The notes under the pieces are model-generated. The model did no database searches. It saw only the letters and a list, made by a program, of their open reading frames with translations, and had not been told where the DNA came from. Shown here piece by piece: positions 35,310 to 47,922 of a DNA stretch of 53,937 nucleotides. The translations under genes and the position numbers were made by a program. The stretch is from Amanita rubescens (lineage: Eukaryota; Basidiomycota; Agaricomycetes; Agaricales; Amanitaceae): NCBI GenBank assembly GCA_015039365.1, contig WION01000356.1, forward strand, positions 1-53,937. Reading direction: 5' to 3'. The stretch's first letter is position 1; every line of letters starts with the position of its first letter.

Positions 35310-36212
35310 AAAGTCGTTCAGCAATGAAGTGATTTGACTGCAGGAGAGGCCTGAGTTCAGAATGTTGAACATATAATGAATATAGTTGACTTACACTACG
35401 ACGGTGTACTTCGATGTTGTGGTGGTTCGACTTCAAGGTGCTTGCAGGGCCCATTCAATTGAATGAGTCCCTGAAGTCCGTACTGAGCTCGGTAAATACC
35501 GAGAATTTCGTTACGTTCGACGGAGTCTTAGCGACACGCACGGCGAACAAACTTTCCTCCGTGACGGGGAACTCTGCTCAATCCAGTCCAATTCACTCGT
35601 CGAGCTTCTTAGCAACCATAACCACGTTAATTCCAGCTAGATAAGCAAGATACTTATAACTTATATCCAGAAGGGACTATATGGATCTGTTCCGGACAAT
35701 CTTTACTTATGTAAATTGAAGCGCGGCCCTGATATGACGATAAAGTCATCAATTTCATTATCTTGGGCGCCGAGGTGAATGTTACAAGCCTCACCAATAG
35801 ACCCTGAAATTGGGACAAAGTTGGGGTGGTTCAGTTTGAACGATTGAAATACTTGGAGCGCGAAGTGCGCGTGCTCTGTTCGGCAACTTATTCCGAGTCC
35901 GTTGACTTCCTTCATGCTCGGGACCCAAATTCGACCACGACACTACACTTATCCCGAAAACATTTATAACTGAACATTCAATGTAGTACAATGTACAATG
36001 TGCAAGAAAGCTCATGATTAAAACAGAGAGAGAGAGAGATGTCACGGTAACGTATAGAAAACTCGAAAGTACATCGTATGTCCACGAAGGTCGAATGTAA
36101 AACATGACAAGATTGAAGCAAAGACGCGATAGCAATCGAGAGCCAAAAGAAGGAAAAAGATCGAAAAAGAAAAGACGAGCGACGGACGCACGCGATAACA
36201 GAACCCCGGCGC
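35310..36212. other. Promoter of F-box unit 1 and 3' flank of the GATA gene
   Basis: Contains the 5'-leader intron (35338-35394) and the palindrome at 35488. It resembles 31500-31760 upstream of unit 2. A short (CT)n run lies at about 36025-36040. No gene is seen. Confidence 0.55.
35488..35503. promoter_or_regulatory. Perfect palindrome upstream of F-box unit 1
   Basis: CTCGGTAAATACCGAG is a perfect 7-bp inverted repeat around AA, conserved in position in the duplicated promoter at 31660. It could bind a dimeric regulator (inference). Confidence 0.4.
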
Positions 36213-39000
36213 TCATTCGCGCGCAACACCGACCAAACCCACATCCCTATCTTGAGACATATACCCGTCCTCATCGCCGCTATCGCCATCGATTGAATCG
36301 TCATGTCCTCCGCCTCCCAATCTCCCCAATAAAGTCCCACCCCCCGCTTTAGACGATCCTCCTTTTCCATGCCCAGAGGAACTGTTCTTCCCCCCAGCAG
36401 ACGACGAGTTCTTTCCACCACCACCATTATTGGAACCATTAGAATTCCCATTGGCGTTACTTTTGTTATTCTTGTCCCGCGTTCGTTTTTTAATCTAATC
36501 GTAAATTAGCTCAAGGAAGTAGAGATGGAAAGAAATATCACGCAACCATCTTGGCATACACCAATCCGCACGCGTTACATAGCGTTCTGGGACCTACGAG
36601 CCCAGTTAACAAAAAAAATCAATAAAAAAAATCGACCCCACTCACCCAATGGCCCCCTCCTCCACTCCGGCGTCGACGTCGCGTGACAGCCTAAACACGT
36701 CTGTCCCTCCTGACTCGTACTCGCACCACCACTAGCCCCCGACGTCCCTGTTCCCGCTGCACCCGCACTAGCCCCTCCTGCACTCCCCGTCCCCGTCCCA
36801 GCAACAGCACCTTCATCACCCTTCTACCAAAAAAAAACAAACATAATTAACACAAAAAAAAACCCTCAAAAAAAAACCACCCACCTGCCGCTTACTCGGA
36901 GGAGGCCCACCACCACTCGACCCATTAACCCCAACAGCAGAAGAAGAAGACTCCTTCAAGCCATTACTCCCACCGACCATATTCACGCCCATATTCACGC
37001 CGACGTTTACACCCATGTTTAATCCTCCTCCTCCTTCCACGGGGCCAGGTGCGTTCCGTCCACCGTCGACTACGCTCCCAACGGCGTCTTTCAATCCACC
37101 TCTAGGAGACCTCGTATCCGACGTAGGCGTCGGCTGCTGTTGCTGCTGCACGGCATGTCCGTGACCATGCCCTCCACCGCTGATACCATGATGGTACGAA
37201 CTCTGCGTGTGGTGCGGATGCTGTGGGTGTTGTTGGTGTTGTGGTTGGTGCTGTGGTTGTTGCGGGTGTTGTGGATGCTGCTGCTGCTGCTGGTGTGGGC
37301 GCTGTTGCTGGTGTTGATGTGGATGAGGATGGTGATGAGACGAAGGTGATAGCGAAGAAGAAGAGGACGATGGGGGACCTAGCGTAGACGGTCCAGCAGC
37401 GTGCGGGAGTGGATGTGCATGCGAAGGGTAGGGTGACGGCTGGGGTGGTTGACTAGGGTGCGGATGGTGTTGTTGTCCCTGGCCCGGTGGCTGGTGGTGA
37501 TGGTTTGGATGGTGGTGCGGCGACTGTTGTTGCCGAGACGCCGCGTCCAACACTTGCGCGCCGTATATAGCAGACTGAAGCATCCTCTCGATCGTCTCTG
37601 CCAGTTCAGCATGAGAGGACCGATTGCTACCGTCCCCAGAAGCGTCACTTCCTCCTGTAGTGTTTCCGAGCTCTTTACCTCCATCCATAATAGTCTTGTA
37701 TGACTCAATTAACTAGATAGACAGTTACGTGAGTCAATACAATTCATGAAAATGAACAATACACACGCACTTTGACATAGTCCAGCCCTGCACCAACACC
37801 CACGCCCACGCCCATAGTCGCCGTTGCCGTCGTTATAACAGTATTAGGCGGCATAGTAGGCGTCGCATTAATCGAAGGCACTGGTACAGCAGGTGCAGTT
37901 GGATTAGACGCCGGAGGTGCAGCGGGAGGTGCAACCGCCATTTGCACCGAAGACGGTTTAACCACGGGCGACTGTTCCTCTCTCCTCCGCCTCGTTGGAG
38001 GTCTGGAGCTATGCGAGGCATGAGTTGACGCCTGAATGGGTGGAGGAATATTCACGGGCGGAGCAGCTGGTGGTGGCGCCGAAGGATGAGGATGATGGGG
38101 ATGAGGGTGTGGATGAGGAGGAGGATGCGGATGCGGGGGCTCCCTCGGTTGCTGTTGGTGCTGGGTACGGTGGGTATGTGGATGGGGTTGAGAATGAGGG
38201 TGTGGATGCGGGTGAGCCTGTTGATGTTGGTGCTGCTGCTGCTGTTGTTGTGGGTGGTGCTGAGACGCCTGGTGCTGGCTCAAATGTGCATGATGAGTAT
38301 GTGGTGTCTGGTGCGGTGTCTGGTGCTGGTGTGGTTGCTGCTGGTGCTGGTGTTGAGGTTGATGTTGAGGTTGGTGTTGGTGTTGCGGTGGATGTTGAGG
38401 TGGATGTTGCGGCTGGTGCTGAGGTTGGTGTTGCGGCTGATGTTGCGGCTGATGTTGCGGTTGATGTTGCGGCTGGTGTTGGTGCTGGTGCTGATGTTGC
38501 GGATGTTGAGGATGTTGTTGTGAATGTTGAGGATGTTGTTGAGGATGTTGAGAAGGGTGTTGTTGTTGGGGATGTTGAGAAGGATGGTGCTGAGGATGAC
38601 TCGGATGGTGAATCGCAGGGCTATGAACGAGTCTCCTAGGTTGCTCGCTGCCATTGCCATTGACGAGACTGCTCGTGCTCGCCGTCGTCGGTGGTGCGCT
38701 ACTGGGGTAGCGTCCATGTCCATGCGAATGTCCGTGTCCATGCTGAGTATGCCCGTGCTCTGGTGTCGTCGTAGGCTCTGGTCTGCTCGAAGAATACGAC
38801 TCGCTCGTCGTCAGAGGCTGTGGGTAGGATGGACTACCATAGTGCGTTGGTTGCTGGTGCCAGTCTCCTGACCAGGTAGTACCGGGTGTAGGTGTCGTTG
38901 TTGTCGTTGCCGTCGTCGGCGTTGAGGGCTGTAAGTAACTTCCCTGGGCATAGGTGGCAGCATATGGATGATACGGTGGGTAATCGTACTGAGGGTACAT
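36213..39000 (-). CDS. GATA-type zinc-finger transcription factor with His/Gln/Pro-rich body
   Basis: Five exons (39000-37771, 37712-36885, 36823-36646, 36593-36547, 36494-36213) give 854 aa. The single finger spans two splices: CLGCHATSTPEWRRGPLG, then PRTLCNACGLVYAKM and IKKRTRDKNN. The loop is C-X2-C-X18-C-X2-C, the class seen in fungal light and sexual-development factors such as WC-2 (known). No PAS domain is visible, so WC-2 itself is unlikely. The first ~400 residues are dominated by (H/Q/P)n tracts. A short helical segment (KLIESYKTIMD, AETIERMLQSAIYGAQVLDA) sits before the second tract. The tail is Gly/Ser-rich and acidic. The acceptor at 37713 was preferred because it adds LIESYK in frame. 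Confidence 0.9.
38090..38600. repeat. Codon-level tandem repeat, His/Gln/Pro tract
   Basis: Imperfect 12-bp units coding Q-H-Q-P (minus strand CAACATCAGCCG) repeat many times around 38350-38520, flanked by poly-Gln and His-Pro runs. Length polymorphism between strains is likely. Confidence 0.8.
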
Positions 39001-39060
39001 GAAGTTTTGAAGTCAGGGTCAATTCCAAACTCAAAGCTTATAATTCAGTGTGCAATATTT

Positions 39061-41434
39061 CTATCCGTATGCCTGCTCGCTTTTCCGACCAGCAATTGTG
39101 CTCTCAGACTCGCTAGACACGTCCGGTACAGCATCTGGAGCTGGTGGAGGTGTGGGCACAGCCGCTGAAGCCGGTGCCACGTTTGAATTCGACCGCCCGC
39201 TCGCAGCCGCCGCCGCACGCTCCTTCGCCCGCCGCCGTCGCCGTAAAATCTTCTTCCGATTTCGCACCGCCCGTCGATATCTCACATCATCTCCATAAAA
39301 CAAATCATACTCGCAGAAAGCACAAATCCACTCGTCCGCTGGATTCGTCAACGGAACTTGCGTCGCAGATTGCGGCACCGGTTCCCCGCCTTTCTGCTTC
39401 CGTCGCCGCGGAATCTCCGCAGATAGGAACCGAACAGGGAGCGGACTAACCCAATTCTGCTGCTGCTGCTGATTAGCCGCATTCAGTCCCCCTCCGTATG
39501 GCCCGGAATTCGGAAGACGTGATGGCACATAGTTACGCAGGTGGTGAGGATTAGACGCGTTGGCCAACGCAGACCGTTTCTTCTTCTTGCCACGCGTTTT
39601 GACAGGCGTAGAGACCGCGGATGGCGAATCCACCGGCGAATCCGCCACTGCCGCTGGTTGCTCCCCTTTGGGTGCCTTTACTCGTTGACTCTTTTTACCC
39701 TTGGTTCCTCTCGTAGGCGTAGTCACCGTGGGCCCAGTCGCCGATTCTGGCCCCTTGTTCTCTGCAGCTGCCAGCTGTTCTGACTTGGCCGCCTGCCTCG
39801 CCAGCTCTTCCTCAAACCGACGTCTCAACATCGCCACCTCTTCTTTAGTCGCGATCAGCCGATCAGCAACTGACGAGAGTCAACAAACGCGATCAAAATG
39901 AACAAGAACAAGAACACTCACTCGCACTGGGGCACGAAAACGTAAACTCGCACCCAGGCAACTGACTCCTCCTGTTTCTTCCACCTTCCTTATTCTCCTT
40001 CATCATTGTCCTCGCCATCCTCGCCACCCTTCTCTTCGATAACCGAATCTTGGGCTCTGTATTCTTCACGTCTTCAAATGGATAGCTCACTGAAAGAGCC
40101 TGGTCAAGAGCCAACGTGTCTCCGTGCGACAATGCTCCCAACACCGCGGCCAGCTGTCGCTTCCTCGTCTTGAGCATCTCCTTGTGCTGTAACCCCGCCA
40201 GCGTCGCAGCCGTCAACTTGCCCCTCCTCCACCCATGGTACATCGTTGGCACCAATGACGCATGCGGCGACAGCTGATATGGATGCGGGTGACGATACCC
40301 CACCCCTCCGGACATGTACCTCTCCACAGAGGACGTCTCTAGATCGTCGCAATCCACCACCCGGCCCATCGGCACCCCCCGCTCCTCACCCTCGTCCTGC
40401 ATATGGTCATTGCTCTCCGCTTCATCCCGTTGCGAAACAGACGCGTTCGCAGGCACTTTACGTTTCTTCGTATTCCCGGGCTGCTGCAGGTGATCAATAT
40501 AATCACCATCTCCCTGCCCATCGTCATCTTCGTCCCTCCCACTTCCATTTCCCACTCCCATACCCATCCCCACTCCCATGCCCATGTTCATCCCTATTCC
40601 CATGCCCATTCCCGCCAATCCATTCATCCCATGATGATACCCCCCTCCAGTCCCACCCCCTCCATACATAAAATCCACCGAACCCACACCCGAATCCAAA
40701 TCCACATATCCCCCATTCGCAACCCCTCCATTTCCCACATTAGGCACCACACCGTCAACAACCCCCAATCGGTCTTTAAACATCTCCCCAGCGCTGATCC
40801 CAGCGCTCGCGGCGGCAGCAGCCAGAAACTCGTGTACACTCCCTAACATGGGCATGTAATACGACTGGAGCGCCATTCGCGCGGACAGCGTGTCCGCGTG
40901 TGCGAGTAGCTCTTCGGCTGTGGTATCACTGCTGCAGATGGGATCTGGCGGGAGACCAGGGAGAGGTGGGAGAGGTGGGAGAGCGCCGAGGCCGAACGTA
41001 TCTGGAGGGTCTAATTGAACGATGCCGTTATTGCTGGCGTTGACGTTGGCGATGCTTCCGTGTCCGTGAATGGACGCGGTTGGTAACGACCGTGATTGCG
41101 ATTGCGATTGCAATCGCGGTGAACTCGGTTGGGATCGTAGTCCCGCTCCCGCGTTGCCTTGCTGCTGCTGCTGCGGAGGTGGTGGCGGTGATGCTAGCAG
41201 TGCGTTTGCGGCTGCTTCTAGTTCCGGGTCTCCTATCAAACTCCCAGTAGATGCCACGACGGCCGCGGCTGCAGCTGCGGCTGCGGCGCTCAATGGCGAA
41301 GGGATAACGGGGATTATTGTCCCTATGGGTGACGGTACGGGCGCTGATGTGCGCCGACGTTTGGGGAGTGGTTTGACCCGACGTAGGGTAGTGATTTCAG
41401 GTACATTGAATATAGTTGGTGAACCTGCGTACAT
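39061..41434 (-). CDS. Conserved-looking fungal protein with a CxxC motif, unknown function
   Basis: Two exons (41434-39922, 39869-39061) give 773 aa, with a 52-nt phase-1 intron. The N-terminus reads MYAGSPTIFNVPEITTLRRV, followed by poly-Ala, poly-Gln and a Gly/Met repeat (GMGMGIGMNMGMGVGMG). A structured region follows: YHGWRRGKLTAATLAGLQHK, KTRKRQLAAVLGALSHGD, EPKIRLSKRRVARMARTMM. Near the C-terminus lies WICAFCEYDLFYGDD followed by a dense basic run (RNRKKILRRRRRAKERA), likely a metal-binding turn plus nuclear-localisation signal (inference). I do not know the family. Its stop is only 60 bp upstream of the GATA-factor start, same strand. Confidence 0.82.
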
Positions 41435-43638
41435 CGTAGCTTGTCTAATAACTTTGAGTGAGTGGTGAAACAAGTAGGTGAATGATGCTGATGCTGATGA
41501 AGCGTTGGCGAAATTGTATAAGTGTGTGTGACTGATTGATACCAGTGTGATGAGAGTGCTTGATAATGTTCTTGCTTGTAATCTGTGAAATGACGATGGT
41601 TTAGAATACATGTTACGAAAATAGCGAAGGGGGGTACGAACGTGTTCAAAGATATGCGTTCAGATGGGAAGCAGGTATGCTGAATTTTGAAGTTAATTCA
41701 ACCTGACGACGGAGTGTCAGCATCTAAATTAGAAGCTACAATTGTTGAGAATAGGTCTCCGGTGGATATCACAAGGGTAGGACCAATCATATTGAGTCAC
41801 GATGGATGAGTAATGAAAGTGACTTTTCCCCAAAGGGAGGTGAAAACAAGCGTGATATTTTCGGTGGCCAACGGTGGCCCCAATCGCATGAGTAGCACCT
41901 CGCAAAGAGACGAGGGGAGGAAAACCGATCCTCAAGAATGGCATAACGCCAATAGGCCAGGAGAAATCAAAATTATGTCGGAACGAACCCACTTACAGAT
42001 GTTCCTTTGATGTTCCTGTCTACGGGTTCCCAATCTTGCCTTTGCGTCGAACGACCAATCGTTCGATAATGTGTATTGGCAAGGGGGGGATCAGCTAAAA
42101 AGCAAGTTGACACAATACGTCGATCAGATACGACCGCTAGAGCACTAACGTGCAGTCTTGCCCCGATTATGACTTGTCGATTTCGATTTCGTCGCTGCTT
42201 CACGCCTAATAAAGATTCCAAATCCAAAAAAGACGAAAAAGAAAAAAAAGGAAAGGAGCCAACCCGTTGAAAAGCCTATCCGTTCTCCTAATGTCCGTCG
42301 CTCGCTGGCAACTGAGAATCGAGATGAGCCGCGTCACGAATCCGATTGGATAAAGTTAGGGATCAAGCTCGGAACTGCCGGAATGAATGACCACGTTGTC
42401 TCGTTCCTTGAGCTGTGTTCACTGGCCCCTTTCCTTTGCAACGGACAAAAGGAATGATTCCCTATTCAATCCGCAGCTGTGCGTCAATGTAAATGGACCA
42501 ACCAATCGGATCGTCGTTCTGCGACCTGTGAGAAAGGTATGAAGAATCAATAAAGAGTCGCAAGAAGAACCTGGAAAGACTCCACACAAGTGACACTCGC
42601 GATGGCCCTTGAGCTTGACCCAAATGGAAATGTGTAGGAGAAGAAACGTTGGGGGCTCAGCAGCAGATGGTAGCGAGAACACAAGGAACGGAGTCCGCCA
42701 GGGTCGCTAAGCGGACTAAAATATGGACGCTAGTACCCGTATTGCTCCAAAAAACGTGTTACTAATGTCGGAGGGCTCAATCGGATGGATGCATGTTTCT
42801 TGTCCCTCGTTCTTTCTACCTACGTACATAACAGTAACAGAATGAGAATGAGAATGATAATAAGGTGTAACATATGCGGAGAACAGTCGAACTGTACAGT
42901 AGTACGGAATCACGGGTGCGATGCTCTATAACAAAACAAAAAGAGTCACGATGAATAATATGTCTCGTCTAGCAAAATAGCATGGTGTATACTAGTGTTG
43001 CGTGTCGTGTAGGTTGTTGCGGGTATCAATCAGTCCAAGCTGTCAAAGAACGATACTTTTGCATCGCAATACACTCGGATGAGTGCAATGAGGTGCTGTG
43101 AAGGCGGGTATATTACTTCGAGATCAAGAAGATGTATCGCGAAACAAACTTGCGTGTCATTATGTTAGACTGATCGGTTTTCAATGAAATAACGCTTGCT
43201 TCAATGCCGAAAGAGTTAGGTATGCATGTAGTCCCGCGTCTAAGTTCGTGGCGTGCAGAGTAACGGATGCGGATTTGATGAATTGCGATATGGTTGATGA
43301 TATTAAACCTTGATGGTATTATGCACGCGATTATTGGTTGAATATACAGTAAGACGTGAGCATGCGTGAATGTCATTAGATGTGAATGTTGATGCGAGCA
43401 AGCGATGACGAGACGAGACAATTTCAATATGTTCCATAAGAGCAGCGCAGGAAAGACCGACAGTCTTCGGTTGTCGGCCCAAGCGTCTATGTGTGTCCAG
43501 TTTAAACTGTCCAGTTGAGAATAAATAAGTCAGGCGAGTCTTGTTTTTGATGGTTTTGTTTTTGCGTCGAGAAAGTAAAGGCGAGGGAAAATGGCAAGAA
43601 AGAGCGGACGAGGGCATTGACAGCGTAGGTTGTTTTCT
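41435..43638. other. Intergenic, no gene seen
   Basis: 2.2 kb holding the 5' region of the 773-aa gene and the 3' region of DED1. Short frames lack splice structure. No repeat or RNA gene was recognised. Confidence 0.5.
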
Positions 43639-45783
<2,145 letters not shown>

Positions 45784-45974
45784 ATTAAACCTTTTTTGTT
45801 TTCAGTTTCGTCTGTAAATCCCTTCAATGGGAGATGATGAAAGGGAGAAAGAGCAGTTGCCAAGTGACAGCAAGCCAGAAAAATTCGTCCCGCGGCTATT
45901 AGTCAGCCATATTCTCACGACCACGTGGCGATGCGCTGTATGTCAGAGCACCGCCGCGTCGCAGGACGCCAGCT
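45784..45974. promoter_or_regulatory. Divergent promoter of DED1 and SEC72
   Basis: The 191-bp gap between the two start codons must serve both housekeeping genes. It contains CACGTGG at 45921-45927. No clear TATA box. Confidence 0.5.
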
Positions 45975-46871
45975 ATGTCGCACTCGCACTCGCACGGCCC
46001 AGGCGAAGACCATAATCATTCCCATGGTCCTCCTCTTACGCCTTTGACACCTCAGACGCCCATTTCCGCACAATTACCACGGCCAGACCCCGCGGTTCAA
46101 GCTCTGATAGATCAGGACTTTAAACCATCACCAATTAAAATTGGAGCGGAACCTCATATTGTGGTCTGCACGGAGCACGCGCAGGAAAAATGTTCGGACT
46201 GCAACCTTGACCTCACGACACTTAACCGCATGTCCCGCATTTTCGCTAATAATCCCAACCTTCCCTACCCACCTCCTGCCAACGTCATCACACAAAAACT
46301 AACCCAAATGGTTACCGCTACCAAAGAGGAAGGAAATGTGAGCGATTCCCTATTTTAAGCTATAGACAATCATTCATGCATGTCTCCCAGGCTCTGTTCA
46401 AGAAGGGACAACATCAGCTCTCTATTCAGCGGTACTCAACCGCCGCTGTGTATGCCGTTCAACGTCCCCCGTGGGAGGCCAACCAACTTATGCGCGAAGA
46501 GCTATCAACTGTTATTTCAAACCGTTCAGCCGCTTTTTACGAATCGCACGACTACATTTCTGCTCTGGCAGACGCAGAAGTCGTTCTTCAGCTTCGAAGA
46601 AACTGGGGCAAAGGCCATTTCCGAAAGGCGAAGGCATTACAGGCACTCGGACAAATAGCGGACGCATGCGAAGCCATCAGGCTCGGATTGTCTTTTGAAC
46701 CGGGTAATCAGGTACTACGCTATCCTCCTCTTACAAAATAGTTACTAAAGATGATTGGGATAGGAATTGACTTCCGTCCTAGTTGATCTCGAGAAACAGC
46801 AGAAGGAGGGAAAGAAGCCTAATACAAAGAGTGAACAGGCACAGCCGTCGGAGGTCCCCGCAACGGCGTAG
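45975..46871 (+). CDS. SEC72: Sec63-complex subunit Sec72-like TPR protein
   Basis: Three exons (45975-46337, 46391-46711, 46764-46871) encode 263 aa. The N-terminus is His-rich (MSHSHSHGPGEDHNHSHGPP). Then follow IVVCTEHAQEKCSDCNLDLT with its Cys/His cluster, and a TPR array: ALFKKGQHQLSIQRYSTAA, ELSTVISNRSAAFYESHDY, ALADAEVVLQLRRNWGKGHF, RKAKALQALGQIADACEAI. Known: Sec72 is the cytosolic TPR subunit of the Sec62/Sec63 post-translational ER translocon. The assignment rests on this domain order and length; another TPR co-chaperone is possible. Convergent with the GNAT-ending gene, 224 bp between stops. Confidence 0.83.
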
Positions 46872-47095
46872 TCAAGACCTTATACCATGTATCTCCTTCC
46901 TTTGCTAATGATACCTTCGCTTAATACCGGACGCATCTAAGTTTGCAGCGAGATGAGAGTAATGGAACCATGCCTACGTTATGGTACTGGTCGACTTGGG
47001 TAAGCCCCGCAAAGCTAATATCGACATGTTTAAATCAAAGTTCCGTCGATTTGCGAAGACCGGGAATCTATTGCTCAGAGAACTACATAAGCAGA

Positions 47096-47922
47096 TTACA
47101 ATTTCAGAACGAGAACAAATTCATGTCCCTCGAAAAGATCTCCCAGGCACCACTGTTTCTCTTTCTTGTAATTATCCAATGTCTCCAATGCTTGACTCTG
47201 ATTGACGTAAAATTGAGTATTAATCAACGAAACGGCATTGGTCACGCAGTTATCCTCAAAAAGAGATCCATGAAGCGCCCTTTTCTTCAGGCGCGGAATG
47301 GGAGTGGCCGCCAGTATCTTCTGCGTGTTATCTTGGATGAACTTGGTGTCGACCGAACCAACATGCAGATCTTGACATCCCGTCACTTCATATCCTGAAC
47401 GCAAAAGGCAGTTGAACTCACCTTTTAGCTTGGCCACTGCTTGACAAGCGGCTGGATGGTAAGACGCAATGCCGACGGTAGTGACACCTTCGAACAAAGG
47501 GTGGTGCTGAAGCATTTGAACGAGATAGGTCGCGATGTTACGTCGGCGATAGCTCTTTCGACAACCAATAGAGTTACCCAACAGACAACGCCTGTCGCGG
47601 TATGAGACTTCGTGACTCGACAGTCAGTCTGGAAGACATACCACCATCATATTTCCAGACAGTTGCAAATACATAGCCGCTCAACGATGTTCCTTCGTGG
47701 CAAGTAACTAATAGGGTACTATCTTTAGACGAGAGATACTGGGCTTTAAGATAATCCCCATCAATCTCAGGCGATTGACCTAGCAGTAGAATAAATCGTT
47801 GTTATACCACGGACGAGAAGAAGCCTACCACTCATTTTAGTCAAGGCGCTCCAAACACCATAGTTACCATTGTATAGTTCCGCGCAGTCCTCCAGCAGTC
47901 CATCTGATATATCACGACCCAT
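47096..47922 (-). other. GNAT acetyltransferase module
   Basis: C-terminal part of the larger ORF. An internal ATG at 47922 (MGRDISDGLLEDC) could start a free enzyme, but the residues before it (VYKYF) look like the first GNAT strand. That favours translation from upstream. It ends CLGDLFEGHEFVLVLKL. Confidence 0.65.

Noticed and set aside
37995..38639. 214- and 145-codon plus frames opposite the GATA factor
   Set aside because: By-products of the His/Gln/Pro codon repeat.
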